A DNA stretch of 64,000 nucleotides from Clostridia bacterium. GTDB lineage: Bacteria; Bacillota; Clostridia; TANB77; CAG-508. Where the stretch lies: NCBI GenBank assembly GCA_017469445.1, contig JAFUGK010000008.1:1-64000 (forward strand), in the 5' to 3' direction. Position numbers and translations under genes: made by a program. The notes beneath the pieces were generated by a model. The model made no database searches, was not told the DNA's origin, and saw nothing but the letters and a program-made list of their open reading frames with translations. Each line of letters opens with the position of its first letter. The first letter of the stretch is position 1. Positions 56,668 through 64,000 of this stretch are shown piece after piece.

Positions 56668-58992
56668 TTGAAAATATTTGATAAATTTCTAAAATTTTTA
56701 GGCACAGATAGAAACACTTTTTTAACATATATATTAACATTAGTAACTATTTATCTAGTAATCGATAGATTTGTAGAATTGCTATTTTTATGTTTTACTG
56801 GTATTTCTAATTCATATTGGGGGCCTATTACATACACATTAGCATTTGCGTGCCCTGTATTTGCATTTTTGTTTTCAGGTGCATCAAAATTTGCTAATTC
56901 CCCACCAACAAAAGTAGCATTTTTCAATTTATATTGTATAGCTTTATATATATTAGTACTTTCAATGCTTGTAAGTTTTGCAAATAAATTTGCTTGGCTA
57001 TTATTTATGTTAGTTCCAAACTATGCTGAAATAGTAACAGATTTTCCAGAACTAGTTGGTCCTGCTTTTACAGCTCTTGCAATTTACTTACCTCTTACAA
57101 CATTCTATCCTTTCTTTAAGAAGATATATACTTGGATAAATGATACTAAGGATATAAGAGATTCCATTGACGATTATGGTGGTATAGATTTATCTCCTGT
57201 TTCAGATGCTGTCGGTCCTTACACATGTGAAATTGAACTTTGTAGAGATAAAGATACTAATAAAATAGTAAAAATTCCAGAAGCAAAAAGATTTGATTCT
57301 ACATTAGTTGTTGGTATTTCTGGTATGGGTAAGACTGCACTTGTTTTTGACCCAATGATGGCACAAGATTTGGAGAAAAAATTCTTCTTTAAAGAGACTG
57401 GAAAAGAAATGGGATTTACTGCTTTAAAAACTGGAATTGCAAATTTAAATTGCCCATATGATAATGATTATATAAACAAGAACTTTTCTTTAGGTATGTT
57501 AACACCTACTGAAGGAAAAGAAAAACTATATAAAGCATATATGCGTAAAATGTTAAATAATGAGTCTGGTGAGCTTATATATAAAGATTTAGGTCTAACA
57601 TATGTTGCACCAGATGCAGAAGAAGCAAAAATAATTGTAGATGTGGCAAATAATTTTAATATTCCAGTTAACTATATCGATCCTGCTAATTTAACATCAA
57701 TTGGATTAAATCCTTTTGTATATGATGATCCTGTTAAAGTAGCATTGATAGTATCTTCTATATTAAGAAGTATGTCTAATATATCTGCTTATGATGTTGT
57801 AGAAGATACAAGGGCTGAAAATATAACATCACAAATTGTAGAGAATTTATCTATTTTACTTAAAGAATACTATCCACATAAAAAAGATGGTGTGTTACCT
57901 AATTTAGAAGATTTATATAAGTTAATGAATAATTTTGATTTAATCGAAAATATGTGTGAAGAAATAAAAGCTATTCCAGAGCTTGCAGAAAAATATAATA
58001 TTCAACTTGCATTTCTAAAAAGGAACTTCTATGCTAGTTCTTCTGCAAGAGATGATATGGCAAAAAGCTTAGCTTCTGCCATAAGCCAATTAGATAGTTT
58101 ATTAAGACATCCTGGTGTAAAAAGCATATTATGTAATAGAACAAATAACATTAATTTTGATAATGCTTTAAGAAATGGTGAAGTAACTATAGTATGCACA
58201 AGACGTGGTGATTTAGGAGCTAGAGTTCATAAAGCATTTGGATTATTCTTCTTAATGTTAATGCAACATTCAGTTCTTACAAGACCTGGAAATGACAAAA
58301 CAAGAATACCTCATTATTTATATATTGATGATTTTTACAATTTTATATGTTCTTCAACAGAACCTATATTTACAGTATATAGAAAATACAAAGTTGCGAC
58401 AATATTATCTGCACAAAACTTAACTCAACTTGAAGGAGACAGTAAAAACGAAAATTATAAGAAAACTATCCTTACAAACTGTGCAAATAAAATTGTATTT
58501 GGAGATGGTGATCCTAAAGATAATGAATGGTGGGAAGATGAATTCGGTCAAAAAAGAGAATGGCAATGGAGTAGTAACTATAATCTTGAGGATGGAAAAG
58601 TTGGTTATGATCCAAAACTAAACGGAATAAAATATGCTTGGACAGCTAATGTAAATAAAGGAAAACTAAAATCTATTAAATTTAAGAATTGTGCTTACAA
58701 AATAAAGCAAATGAATGGTAGATTTATAGCAAATGAAGGTAAACTAGATTTCTTACAATCTAAGTATAAAGAACCTCACAATGGTAAAACATTTAATTTT
58801 TCAAAATTTACACCTGGTATGCATGAAAGCGAAAAAGATAAAAATAAGAAACTTAAATTTAATTACAAATCTGTAGATTTTGATTCTGATTTAGAAGTTG
58901 ATCCTATTCAAACAGATACTTCTGATTTAGACCATTTATTTGATAACGAAAATGCAATAACATTTAATATTAAGAATAATTCTAATGGATAA
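56668..58992 (+). CDS. VirD4/TraD-like type IV coupling ATPase
   Basis: The start is a TTG at 56668 with a weak GTGGTGA site; TTG at 56650 or GTG at 56659 remain possible. The 774-residue product has about four N-terminal helices, then Walker A LVVGISGMGKTALVFDPMM and the Walker B-like HYLYIDDFYNFIC. A TraM-recognition-type region follows with KVATILSAQNLTQL and FGDGDPKDNEWWE. These ATPases pump DNA or deliver substrates in conjugation. No relaxase or mating-pore genes are nearby, so it is an isolated copy, perhaps a remnant of an integrative element. It faces a replication-relaxation-like gene. Confidence 0.8.
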   Translation: MKIFDKFLKFLGTDRNTFLTYILTLVTIYLVIDRFVELLFLCFTGISNSYWGPITYTLAFACPVFAFLFSGASKFANSPPTKVAFFNLYCIALYILVLSMLVSFANKFAWLLFMLVPNYAEIVTDFPELVGPAFTALAIYLPLTTFYPFFKKIYTWINDTKDIRDSIDDYGGIDLSPVSDAVGPYTCEIELCRDKDTNKIVKIPEAKRFDSTLVVGISGMGKTALVFDPMMAQDLEKKFFFKETGKEMGFTALKTGIANLNCPYDNDYINKNFSLGMLTPTEGKEKLYKAYMRKMLNNESGELIYKDLGLTYVAPDAEEAKIIVDVANNFNIPVNYIDPANLTSIGLNPFVYDDPVKVALIVSSILRSMSNISAYDVVEDTRAENITSQIVENLSILLKEYYPHKKDGVLPNLEDLYKLMNNFDLIENMCEEIKAIPELAEKYNIQLAFLKRNFYASSSARDDMAKSLASAISQLDSLLRHPGVKSILCNRTNNINFDNALRNGEVTIVCTRRGDLGARVHKAFGLFFLMLMQHSVLTRPGNDKTRIPHYLYIDDFYNFICSSTEPIFTVYRKYKVATILSAQNLTQLEGDSKNENYKKTILTNCANKIVFGDGDPKDNEWWEDEFGQKREWQWSSNYNLEDGKVGYDPKLNGIKYAWTANVNKGKLKSIKFKNCAYKIKQMNGRFIANEGKLDFLQSKYKEPHNGKTFNFSKFTPGMHESEKDKNKKLKFNYKSVDFDSDLEVDPIQTDTSDLDHLFDNENAITFNIKNNSNG

Positions 58993-59000
58993 GTTAATAG

Positions 59001-59084
59001 AAGGAGCTGCTTTAAGGGACACCTACCAAAAACATCTTAGATTTTTAAGATGTTTTTGGTAGGTGTCCCTTAAAGCAGCTCCTT
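59001..59084. repeat. 39-bp perfect hairpin, bidirectional terminator and REP-like repeat
   Basis: Arms 59001-59039 and 59046-59084 are perfectly complementary, with a 6-nt loop. The stem contains GGGACACCTACC/GGTAGGTGTCCC, resembling the GGGAC-type REP repeats. It lies 8 nt past the VirD4-like stop codon, facing the convergent gene. Confidence 0.85.
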
Positions 59085-59097
59085 TTCATTATTCTTT

Positions 59098-60036
59098 TTA
59101 TCCCAATAATTTTACTTCTCCTGTTTCCATTTTATACTTTCCAGTCTTTTCATCTAGTTTAAATTCTGTTAATGATGTTGATAGAGATTCATTATTTTGT
59201 TTTAAATCTGTTGAAAAATATAATTTTATTTTTGGTATTTCTAATTTATTTGTTACTATTTCTTTAAATGTTTCTACCATGTGCTTATCATCTTCACATA
59301 TAAATATTAATTGAGGTATTCTTTCAAATCCTGAATCCATTGCTACAAAGTTTTCATAGAAATCCTTATATAATTTCATTTTTTCTACTAATCTATCTTT
59401 CCAATCTTCTTCTCTTCTAACTACCTCAAATAAGAAATCTATTGTTTTATTATTCTTTCCTAGTTTTATGCTACCACCTGTTGCTTTAAAAGTTTTTCCT
59501 GCTTGTTTTGCCTTCAAATATGGTTTTACAGTATAAGATTCAAATGCACTTACTTTTCTTAAATATGCAATCAAAACTTGATTACCTGCAAGTCTTTTCT
59601 TTATTAGTGAAACTGGTTTTGCATTATCTGTTGGTTGCCACTTTGTTTCGATTCCTCTTGAATTTAATAAGTATTTTCCCATCTTTTCTAAGCAATATAC
59701 TCTATAAATACAATTTCCTTCTTCAGATGTAAAATAATATCTTGTTAATATTTTACATTTTACAAGTTGATCCAATTTATTATTTAGCTTATCTTGTGAT
59801 GCAACTTCTATTTTTAAAGTTTCTAACATTTGATATAACTGCCTTGATGTTATAAATTCAAATTCATTTACTAATTCCAATATTTTAAAATGTAAATCAT
59901 TTATATGTCCTATATTTATTCTATGCATAATTTGATTCATTGAAACATATTTATCGTTCCCATCAAATTTTTTTAGTTCCCCTTCTCTTACTGCAAATGG
60001 TGACACATTAGCTTTTATTTCTATATCTTCAACCAT
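59098..60036 (-). CDS. Replication-relaxation-like winged-helix protein
   Basis: The 312-residue protein has an N-terminal winged-helix region (about 45-130) with LHFKILELVNEFEFITSRQLYQML, a link and a C-terminal mixed domain with FLFEVVRREEDWKDRLVEKMKLYKDF, resembling the Replic_Relax family that accompanies FtsK/TraD-like genes. It may bind plasmid or element DNA. Its place opposite a VirD4-like ATPase supports a DNA-transfer or replication role. Confidence in the family name is moderate. Confidence 0.65.
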   Translation of the reverse strand: MVEDIEIKANVSPFAVREGELKKFDGNDKYVSMNQIMHRINIGHINDLHFKILELVNEFEFITSRQLYQMLETLKIEVASQDKLNNKLDQLVKCKILTRYYFTSEEGNCIYRVYCLEKMGKYLLNSRGIETKWQPTDNAKPVSLIKKRLAGNQVLIAYLRKVSAFESYTVKPYLKAKQAGKTFKATGGSIKLGKNNKTIDFLFEVVRREEDWKDRLVEKMKLYKDFYENFVAMDSGFERIPQLIFICEDDKHMVETFKEIVTNKLEIPKIKLYFSTDLKQNNESLSTSLTEFKLDEKTGKYKMETGEVKLLG

Positions 60037-60140
60037 TATTATTCCTCCTTGCTTAAATAATTATATTTAAACTCTTATAATATTTATATTTTATCACAAT
60101 TATATTATTTTGTCTATTCATTAATATAGTGTTATTCTTA

Positions 60141-60875
60141 TTAAAGTTTTGCAGACTTTATTTGCAATAATTGATAAATTTCATCTTTTTTTAAATATCT
60201 CCATGTGCCTAATTTTAAATCTTTTACACCTATATTTCCTATCTTACTTCTGTGTAATGCTATTACATTTTTCCCTATTGCCTCAAACATTTTTCTAACT
60301 TGCCTATTTCTTCCTTCATGTATTATAACCTCTATTCTTGTTATGTTCTTCTCTTCTTCTCTTTTTAAGAATCTTAATTTTGCCTTACTTGTTAATTTTC
60401 CATCTATTTCTACCCCATTTGCAATCTTATCTAATTCTTCTTTAGTAATAGTTCCTCTAATTGTTACATTATATGTTTTTTCAATTTCATGTTTTGGATG
60501 TGTAACTTTATACACAAATTCTCCATCATTTGTCAATATCAAAGCTCCAGATGTATACATATCTAATCTTCCAACAGGCACTATCCTTTCATGAACTTTA
60601 ACTAAATCTAAAACTGTATCTCTTGAAAATTGATCTCTTGCCGTTGTTACATAACCTATTGGTTTATTTAGTAAAATATATACCTTTTCTTCTTCTTCAT
60701 GAATTTCTTTTCCATTGTATTCTACTTTATCTTTAGCTGGATTTATCTTTGTTCCAAGCTCCACTACTTGAATTCCATTTACATATATTTTTCCTTCAAG
60801 TATTAGTTCTTCTGCTTTTCGTCTAGATGCAATTCCACACATTGCTAAATACTTTTGTAATCTAATTTCTTCCAT
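60141..60875 (-). CDS. rluB: 16S/23S rRNA pseudouridine synthase, RsuA/RluB family
   Basis: The 244-residue protein has an S4 domain (IRLQKYLAMCGIASRRKAEELI), the catalytic motif PVGRLDMYTSGALILTND with the Asp, and HEGRNRQVRKMFEAIG. It isomerises uridine to pseudouridine, probably U2605 of 23S rRNA, although RsuA-type targets cannot be excluded. The start follows AGAGGAG. It lies 26 nt after rluD in the same direction. Confidence 0.9.
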   Translation of the reverse strand: MEEIRLQKYLAMCGIASRRKAEELILEGKIYVNGIQVVELGTKINPAKDKVEYNGKEIHEEEEKVYILLNKPIGYVTTARDQFSRDTVLDLVKVHERIVPVGRLDMYTSGALILTNDGEFVYKVTHPKHEIEKTYNVTIRGTITKEELDKIANGVEIDGKLTSKAKLRFLKREEEKNITRIEVIIHEGRNRQVRKMFEAIGKNVIALHRSKIGNIGVKDLKLGTWRYLKKDEIYQLLQIKSAKL

Positions 60876-60901
60876 TATATCTCCTCTGTATTTTTTAATA
60901 A

Positions 60902-61819
60902 TTATTTTCTAAGCTCTTTTATAACATTCTCAAAATACTCTGGCAAAGGCGCTTCTAAAGTCATTTTTTTATTTGTAGTTGGATGATTAAATTCCAATTT
61001 TTTTGCATGAAGGCATTGACCTACTATTCCAAATGGGTTTTTACCATTTGAATATACATAATCTCCAACAACTGGATAACCAATTTCAGCTAAATGTACT
61101 CTTATTTGATGAGTTCTTCCTGTATCAATTTTTATTTCTAATAAGCTAAAACCTTCACTATATCTTTCTAGTACTTTAAAATGAGTAATTGCTTCTTTTC
61201 CATTTCTTACTACTGCCATTTTTATTCTGTCTTTTGGGCTTCTAGCTATTGGCATATTAATCGTTGCTTCGTTTTCCTTAACAATTCCTCTTACTAATGC
61301 AATATATGTCTTTTTAACCTCTCTATTTTTTATCTGATTACTTAAATTAATATGTGCTAAATCATTTTTAGCAACTATTATTATTCCAGAAGTATCTTTG
61401 TCTAATCTATGCACTATTCCTGGTCTGATTTCTCCCCCTATACCAGAAAGGCTTCCTTTACATTTTGCCATAACTGCATTTGCTAAAGTTCCGTCAGGAT
61501 TGCCATTTCCTGGATGTACTATCATACCTTTAGGTTTATTTATTACAATAATATCATTATCTTCATATATAACATTTAGTGGTATTTCTTGTGCTTTAAT
61601 TTTCTCATCTTTAGGCTCTTCTTCTTCAATTTCGATTACATCCCCACTTTGTATTTTATATGAAGTTTTTACACTATTATTATTTACATTTATTTTTTTT
61701 TCTTCTAAAAGTCTTTGCACTGCAGTTCTAGAAACAACTACTCCTATCTCATTTAAGTATTTATCTATTCTATTTCCCTCTTCTGCTTTATTTACTATTA
61801 TTTTCTTCAATTTTACCAT
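60902..61819 (-). CDS. rluD: 23S rRNA pseudouridine synthase RluD-like
   Basis: The ATG at 61819 is used, since an alternative at 61831 overlaps lspA further and lacks a ribosome binding site; a TTG at 61810 is also possible. The 305-residue product has an S4-type N-terminus (NRIDKYLNEIGVVVSRTAVQRLL), the active motif HRLDKDTSGIIIVAKND and RTHQIRVHLAEIGYPVVGD. It modifies helix 69 of 23S rRNA. The gene overlaps lspA, the standard lspA-rluD pair of Bacillota. Confidence 0.93.
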   Translation of the reverse strand: MVKLKKIIVNKAEEGNRIDKYLNEIGVVVSRTAVQRLLEEKKINVNNNSVKTSYKIQSGDVIEIEEEEPKDEKIKAQEIPLNVIYEDNDIIVINKPKGMIVHPGNGNPDGTLANAVMAKCKGSLSGIGGEIRPGIVHRLDKDTSGIIIVAKNDLAHINLSNQIKNREVKKTYIALVRGIVKENEATINMPIARSPKDRIKMAVVRNGKEAITHFKVLERYSEGFSLLEIKIDTGRTHQIRVHLAEIGYPVVGDYVYSNGKNPFGIVGQCLHAKKLEFNHPTTNKKMTLEAPLPEYFENVIKELRK

Positions 61820-62309
61820 CCACTTTTTCATTTTTTAATTTTATAGTAGAAACACTAATTAATGCTACAAACCAAATCCAACCTACTATTATTAATAAAT
61901 CTGCTAAATTAAATACTGGAAATTTAAATATAGGTGATATATCTATATAATCCACTACATAGCCTCTAAATATCCTATCTAACAAATTGCTTATTCCACC
62001 ACCTAGTATTAATGTAAGTGCTACAAGTGTTGCAACTCCTATTCTATCTTTTTGTGTTATTATGAATCTTACTATTATTCCTATTACCATAGCATTAACT
62101 AATATAAATGTAAATAAATCATTTTGTCCTATTCCAAATGCACCACCTGTATTTTCTACATATGTTATATTTATAGCATTCTCTATAAGACTTATACTTC
62201 CTATTTCTTTATAATTATCCATTATATAAATTTTTAACACTTGCTCTATTATTACAATTAGTACTATTGCAATAATTAGAATTATATATCTGAAATTTTC
62301 CTTTTTCAT
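61788..62309 (-). CDS. lspA: Lipoprotein signal peptidase
   Basis: The 173-residue protein has four helices. The two catalytic Asp regions are GGGISNLLDRIFRGYVVDYIDI and FNLADLLIIVG, and ENTGGAFGIG is the first conserved box. It cleaves the signal peptide of prolipoproteins at the outer membrane face. The start follows GAGGTAGAG. Confidence 0.95.
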   Translation of the reverse strand: MKKENFRYIILIIAIVLIVIIEQVLKIYIMDNYKEIGSISLIENAINITYVENTGGAFGIGQNDLFTFILVNAMVIGIIVRFIITQKDRIGVATLVALTLILGGGISNLLDRIFRGYVVDYIDISPIFKFPVFNLADLLIIVGWIWFVALISVSTIKLKNEKVDGKIEENNSK

Positions 62310-62352
62310 CTCTACCTCTTTTGCTAAAGTTAATCAATTGCATATACGCCAA

Positions 62353-63996
62353 TTATTTTTCAAGCAATTTCTCGTATATTCTAAAGTAATTATCTTCATA
62401 CAATAAATTATAATTAGAATCCCTTGATACCATCATATCCAATCTGCAATTCTTATATATAAATAAATGTGTTATTTCCGGGTATTTAGATAATGTATCT
62501 TCATACCAATGTCCCATGGTTGTCAAGCTCATGAAGTCTGAAAATATATCTCTTTTTTTAACGGTATCAAACTGAGGTGTGTACAAATCAGCTCTAGAAT
62601 CTACAAATACCGGTATATTTCTAAAAATTAAGTAACTTCCAAAATTATATTCATTATATAATTTTAAATTTTCTAAATCTAAATTTTCTATTATATAATC
62701 ACATGCTGCAACAGGATATTCTGTTTCGTCTATAAATCTATTATTAATTTTTTCTTTAATAAAAGGTATGCACATTACAAGTACTAATAATAACATTGCT
62801 AATATTCCTAGTGGCTTTTGACATTTCTGTATAAATTTTTCACAACCATCTTTATCATATTTATTAGCCAAATAAACAATGAAGCTATTTAGTGTGATTA
62901 ATCCAATTAGCATAAACATAGATAATTGTCTTCTTTGCATTAATGATAGTAATAAAAGTCCTCCAAGCATAAATAAATCTTTTAGTCTTATTTTAACATC
63001 TGTGAATATTAAAATTGCAAAAAATAGTGTAATTGTAATTAGTTGTGGCTTTGCAGCTATTAATACTAGTGGTAAATGTTCGTTTATACTTTGAGTTGTA
63101 TTTCCTTGCATTGTTTTTACTAAGTACGTATATGGTGTATCTCCAAGTGGTGTCATAAAACCTGTCAATACACAAATTAGCATTATTATAATAAGCCATT
63201 TAACATTTTTATTTTTCTCTACTTCTAATTTGTGTATTTTGTTTTTGCCTTTTTCTCTTTTAACATCCGCATTTTTAATAGTTGTTTGTAGCTTTTCTAA
63301 TTTCAATTCTAATTTATATTTTTTCTTTTCAGTTATTTTTTTATTTTCTAAACTTTTACTAATTCTTTTAACTTTCAATTTTCGCAAAAATGCTATCGTG
63401 TCTGGTATGAGTGAAATTATATATTCTCCTATATATGGCATAAATAGGACAAAATAAAATGGAAATACTGCAGAATGTATGTTAGCTATAATTATTGGAA
63501 GTATGATCAAACCTATTGCAAATCTTTTCTTTTTAGTTTGTAAAAATCTTTCTATAAAAAATACTTCTAATAAAAATATTGTAAACGTAACAAGTTGAGC
63601 TCTAGCTGCTATATATGGTGCCATTAAATATATAAACGCTAACGTTAATATAAATGAAGTTAATTTGTTTTTATTTAGCTTACAATTTACTAGAAACCAT
63701 GTAATTGATAAAATTATTGTAAATATAGCAGTTGAAACATATATTCCAAATAATCCACCTATATTATATATATTTGCCATTAACACATCATAAGCCCAAT
63801 GTGGAAATGTATATGGTAATTCTTCATGCCATGAAAATGGATCATATTGCCCTATTCCATTTTCCATAATGTATTGCCCTATTTTAATTGTATAAAAAGT
63901 ATCATTCTGTAACGTAATTGGTGTCATTGCTACAGCAAATATTATAATGCAAATTATTGCCATGATCATAAATACTATTTCTTTATTTTTTTTCAT
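62353..63996 (-). CDS. Polytopic membrane protein, possible GT-C-type or oligosaccharyl-like enzyme
   Basis: The 547-residue protein has about 11 hydrophobic helices. Its first loop has DTFYTIKIGQYIMENGIGQYDPFSW with an early Asp, the shape of GT-C glycosyltransferases, and the C-terminal extracytoplasmic domain (about 435-547) contains CDYIIENLDLENLKLYNEYNFGSYLIF. A Lys-rich cytoplasmic segment lies around 205-260. The start is 4 nt from the window edge. A sugar-transfer role is inference. It precedes lspA by 43 nt. Confidence 0.65.
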   Translation of the reverse strand: MKKNKEIVFMIMAIICIIIFAVAMTPITLQNDTFYTIKIGQYIMENGIGQYDPFSWHEELPYTFPHWAYDVLMANIYNIGGLFGIYVSTAIFTIILSITWFLVNCKLNKNKLTSFILTLAFIYLMAPYIAARAQLVTFTIFLLEVFFIERFLQTKKKRFAIGLIILPIIIANIHSAVFPFYFVLFMPYIGEYIISLIPDTIAFLRKLKVKRISKSLENKKITEKKKYKLELKLEKLQTTIKNADVKREKGKNKIHKLEVEKNKNVKWLIIIMLICVLTGFMTPLGDTPYTYLVKTMQGNTTQSINEHLPLVLIAAKPQLITITLFFAILIFTDVKIRLKDLFMLGGLLLLSLMQRRQLSMFMLIGLITLNSFIVYLANKYDKDGCEKFIQKCQKPLGILAMLLLVLVMCIPFIKEKINNRFIDETEYPVAACDYIIENLDLENLKLYNEYNFGSYLIFRNIPVFVDSRADLYTPQFDTVKKRDIFSDFMSLTTMGHWYEDTLSKYPEITHLFIYKNCRLDMMVSRDSNYNLLYEDNYFRIYEKLLEK

Positions 63997-64000
63997 TTTT

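Overview
The window is strongly AT-rich chromosomal DNA from a spore-forming member of the low-GC Bacillota, most likely an uncultured, probably gut-associated Clostridia. The evidence is AGGAGG-type ribosome binding sites, a spoIIAA-spoIIAB-sigF-spoIID-spoIIQ sporulation block with a sigma-H-type promoter, pyruvate phosphate dikinase, a clostridial-type Agr quorum-sensing locus and an HU protein. There is no rRNA, CRISPR array, phage module or intact insertion sequence. No genus can be named from the sequence alone.

Layout. 0-6 kb: a prepilin-like gene cut by the edge, an RsmB-type rRNA methyltransferase, then a forward tsaE-tsaB-rimI-Lon-like protease operon. 6-10.5 kb: a tightly packed five-gene reverse operon of unrecognised proteins, including an HENRH metallopeptidase-like protein, with a divergent promoter that drives a candidate 70-nt small RNA. 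10.8-20 kb: acyl-CoA synthetase, ftsH, a DUF1189-like protein, alanine racemase, a FemAB transferase and metG. 20-25.5 kb: folA-thyA, a 36-residue membrane peptide, three tRNAs (Phe with an aberrant T arm, Asp, Val), a second acyl-CoA synthetase and rqcH. 25.5-34 kb: an APH-like kinase, a GMP-kinase-like protein, ligA, pgsA and addA. 34-43 kb: two small genes, the sporulation block, a WG-repeat membrane protein, tgt-queA and a secreted HEFLH protein. 44-51 kb: small membrane and zinc-binding proteins, a uridine-kinase-like protein, ppdK and pdaA. 51-54.4 kb: the agr locus and HU. 54.8-64 kb: a lipid II flippase-type transporter, a VirD4/TraD-like ATPase facing a replication-relaxation-like protein, rluB-rluD-lspA and a large membrane protein.

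The agr locus is complete but unusually arranged. agrA-agrC run forward from a near-consensus promoter. agrB and a 39-codon agrD run in reverse and converge on them, sharing a terminator. The AgrD contains Cys20 and the HQPKMP tail typical of clostridial autoinducer precursors.

The most striking unexplained signal lies in the intergenic DNA. Several 100-180 bp elements share a common design: a long, near-perfect outer stem closes a conserved core. Two elements occur as pairs in opposite orientation (1532/29413 and 12685/34069), and members of each pair differ by compensatory changes that keep the stems paired, which points to structured RNA or mobile structured elements. A second class of short REP-like repeats (GGGGACGTTTC-type) sits against stop codons and in two cases, addA and spoIIAA, appears to supply the stop codon and the last few residues.
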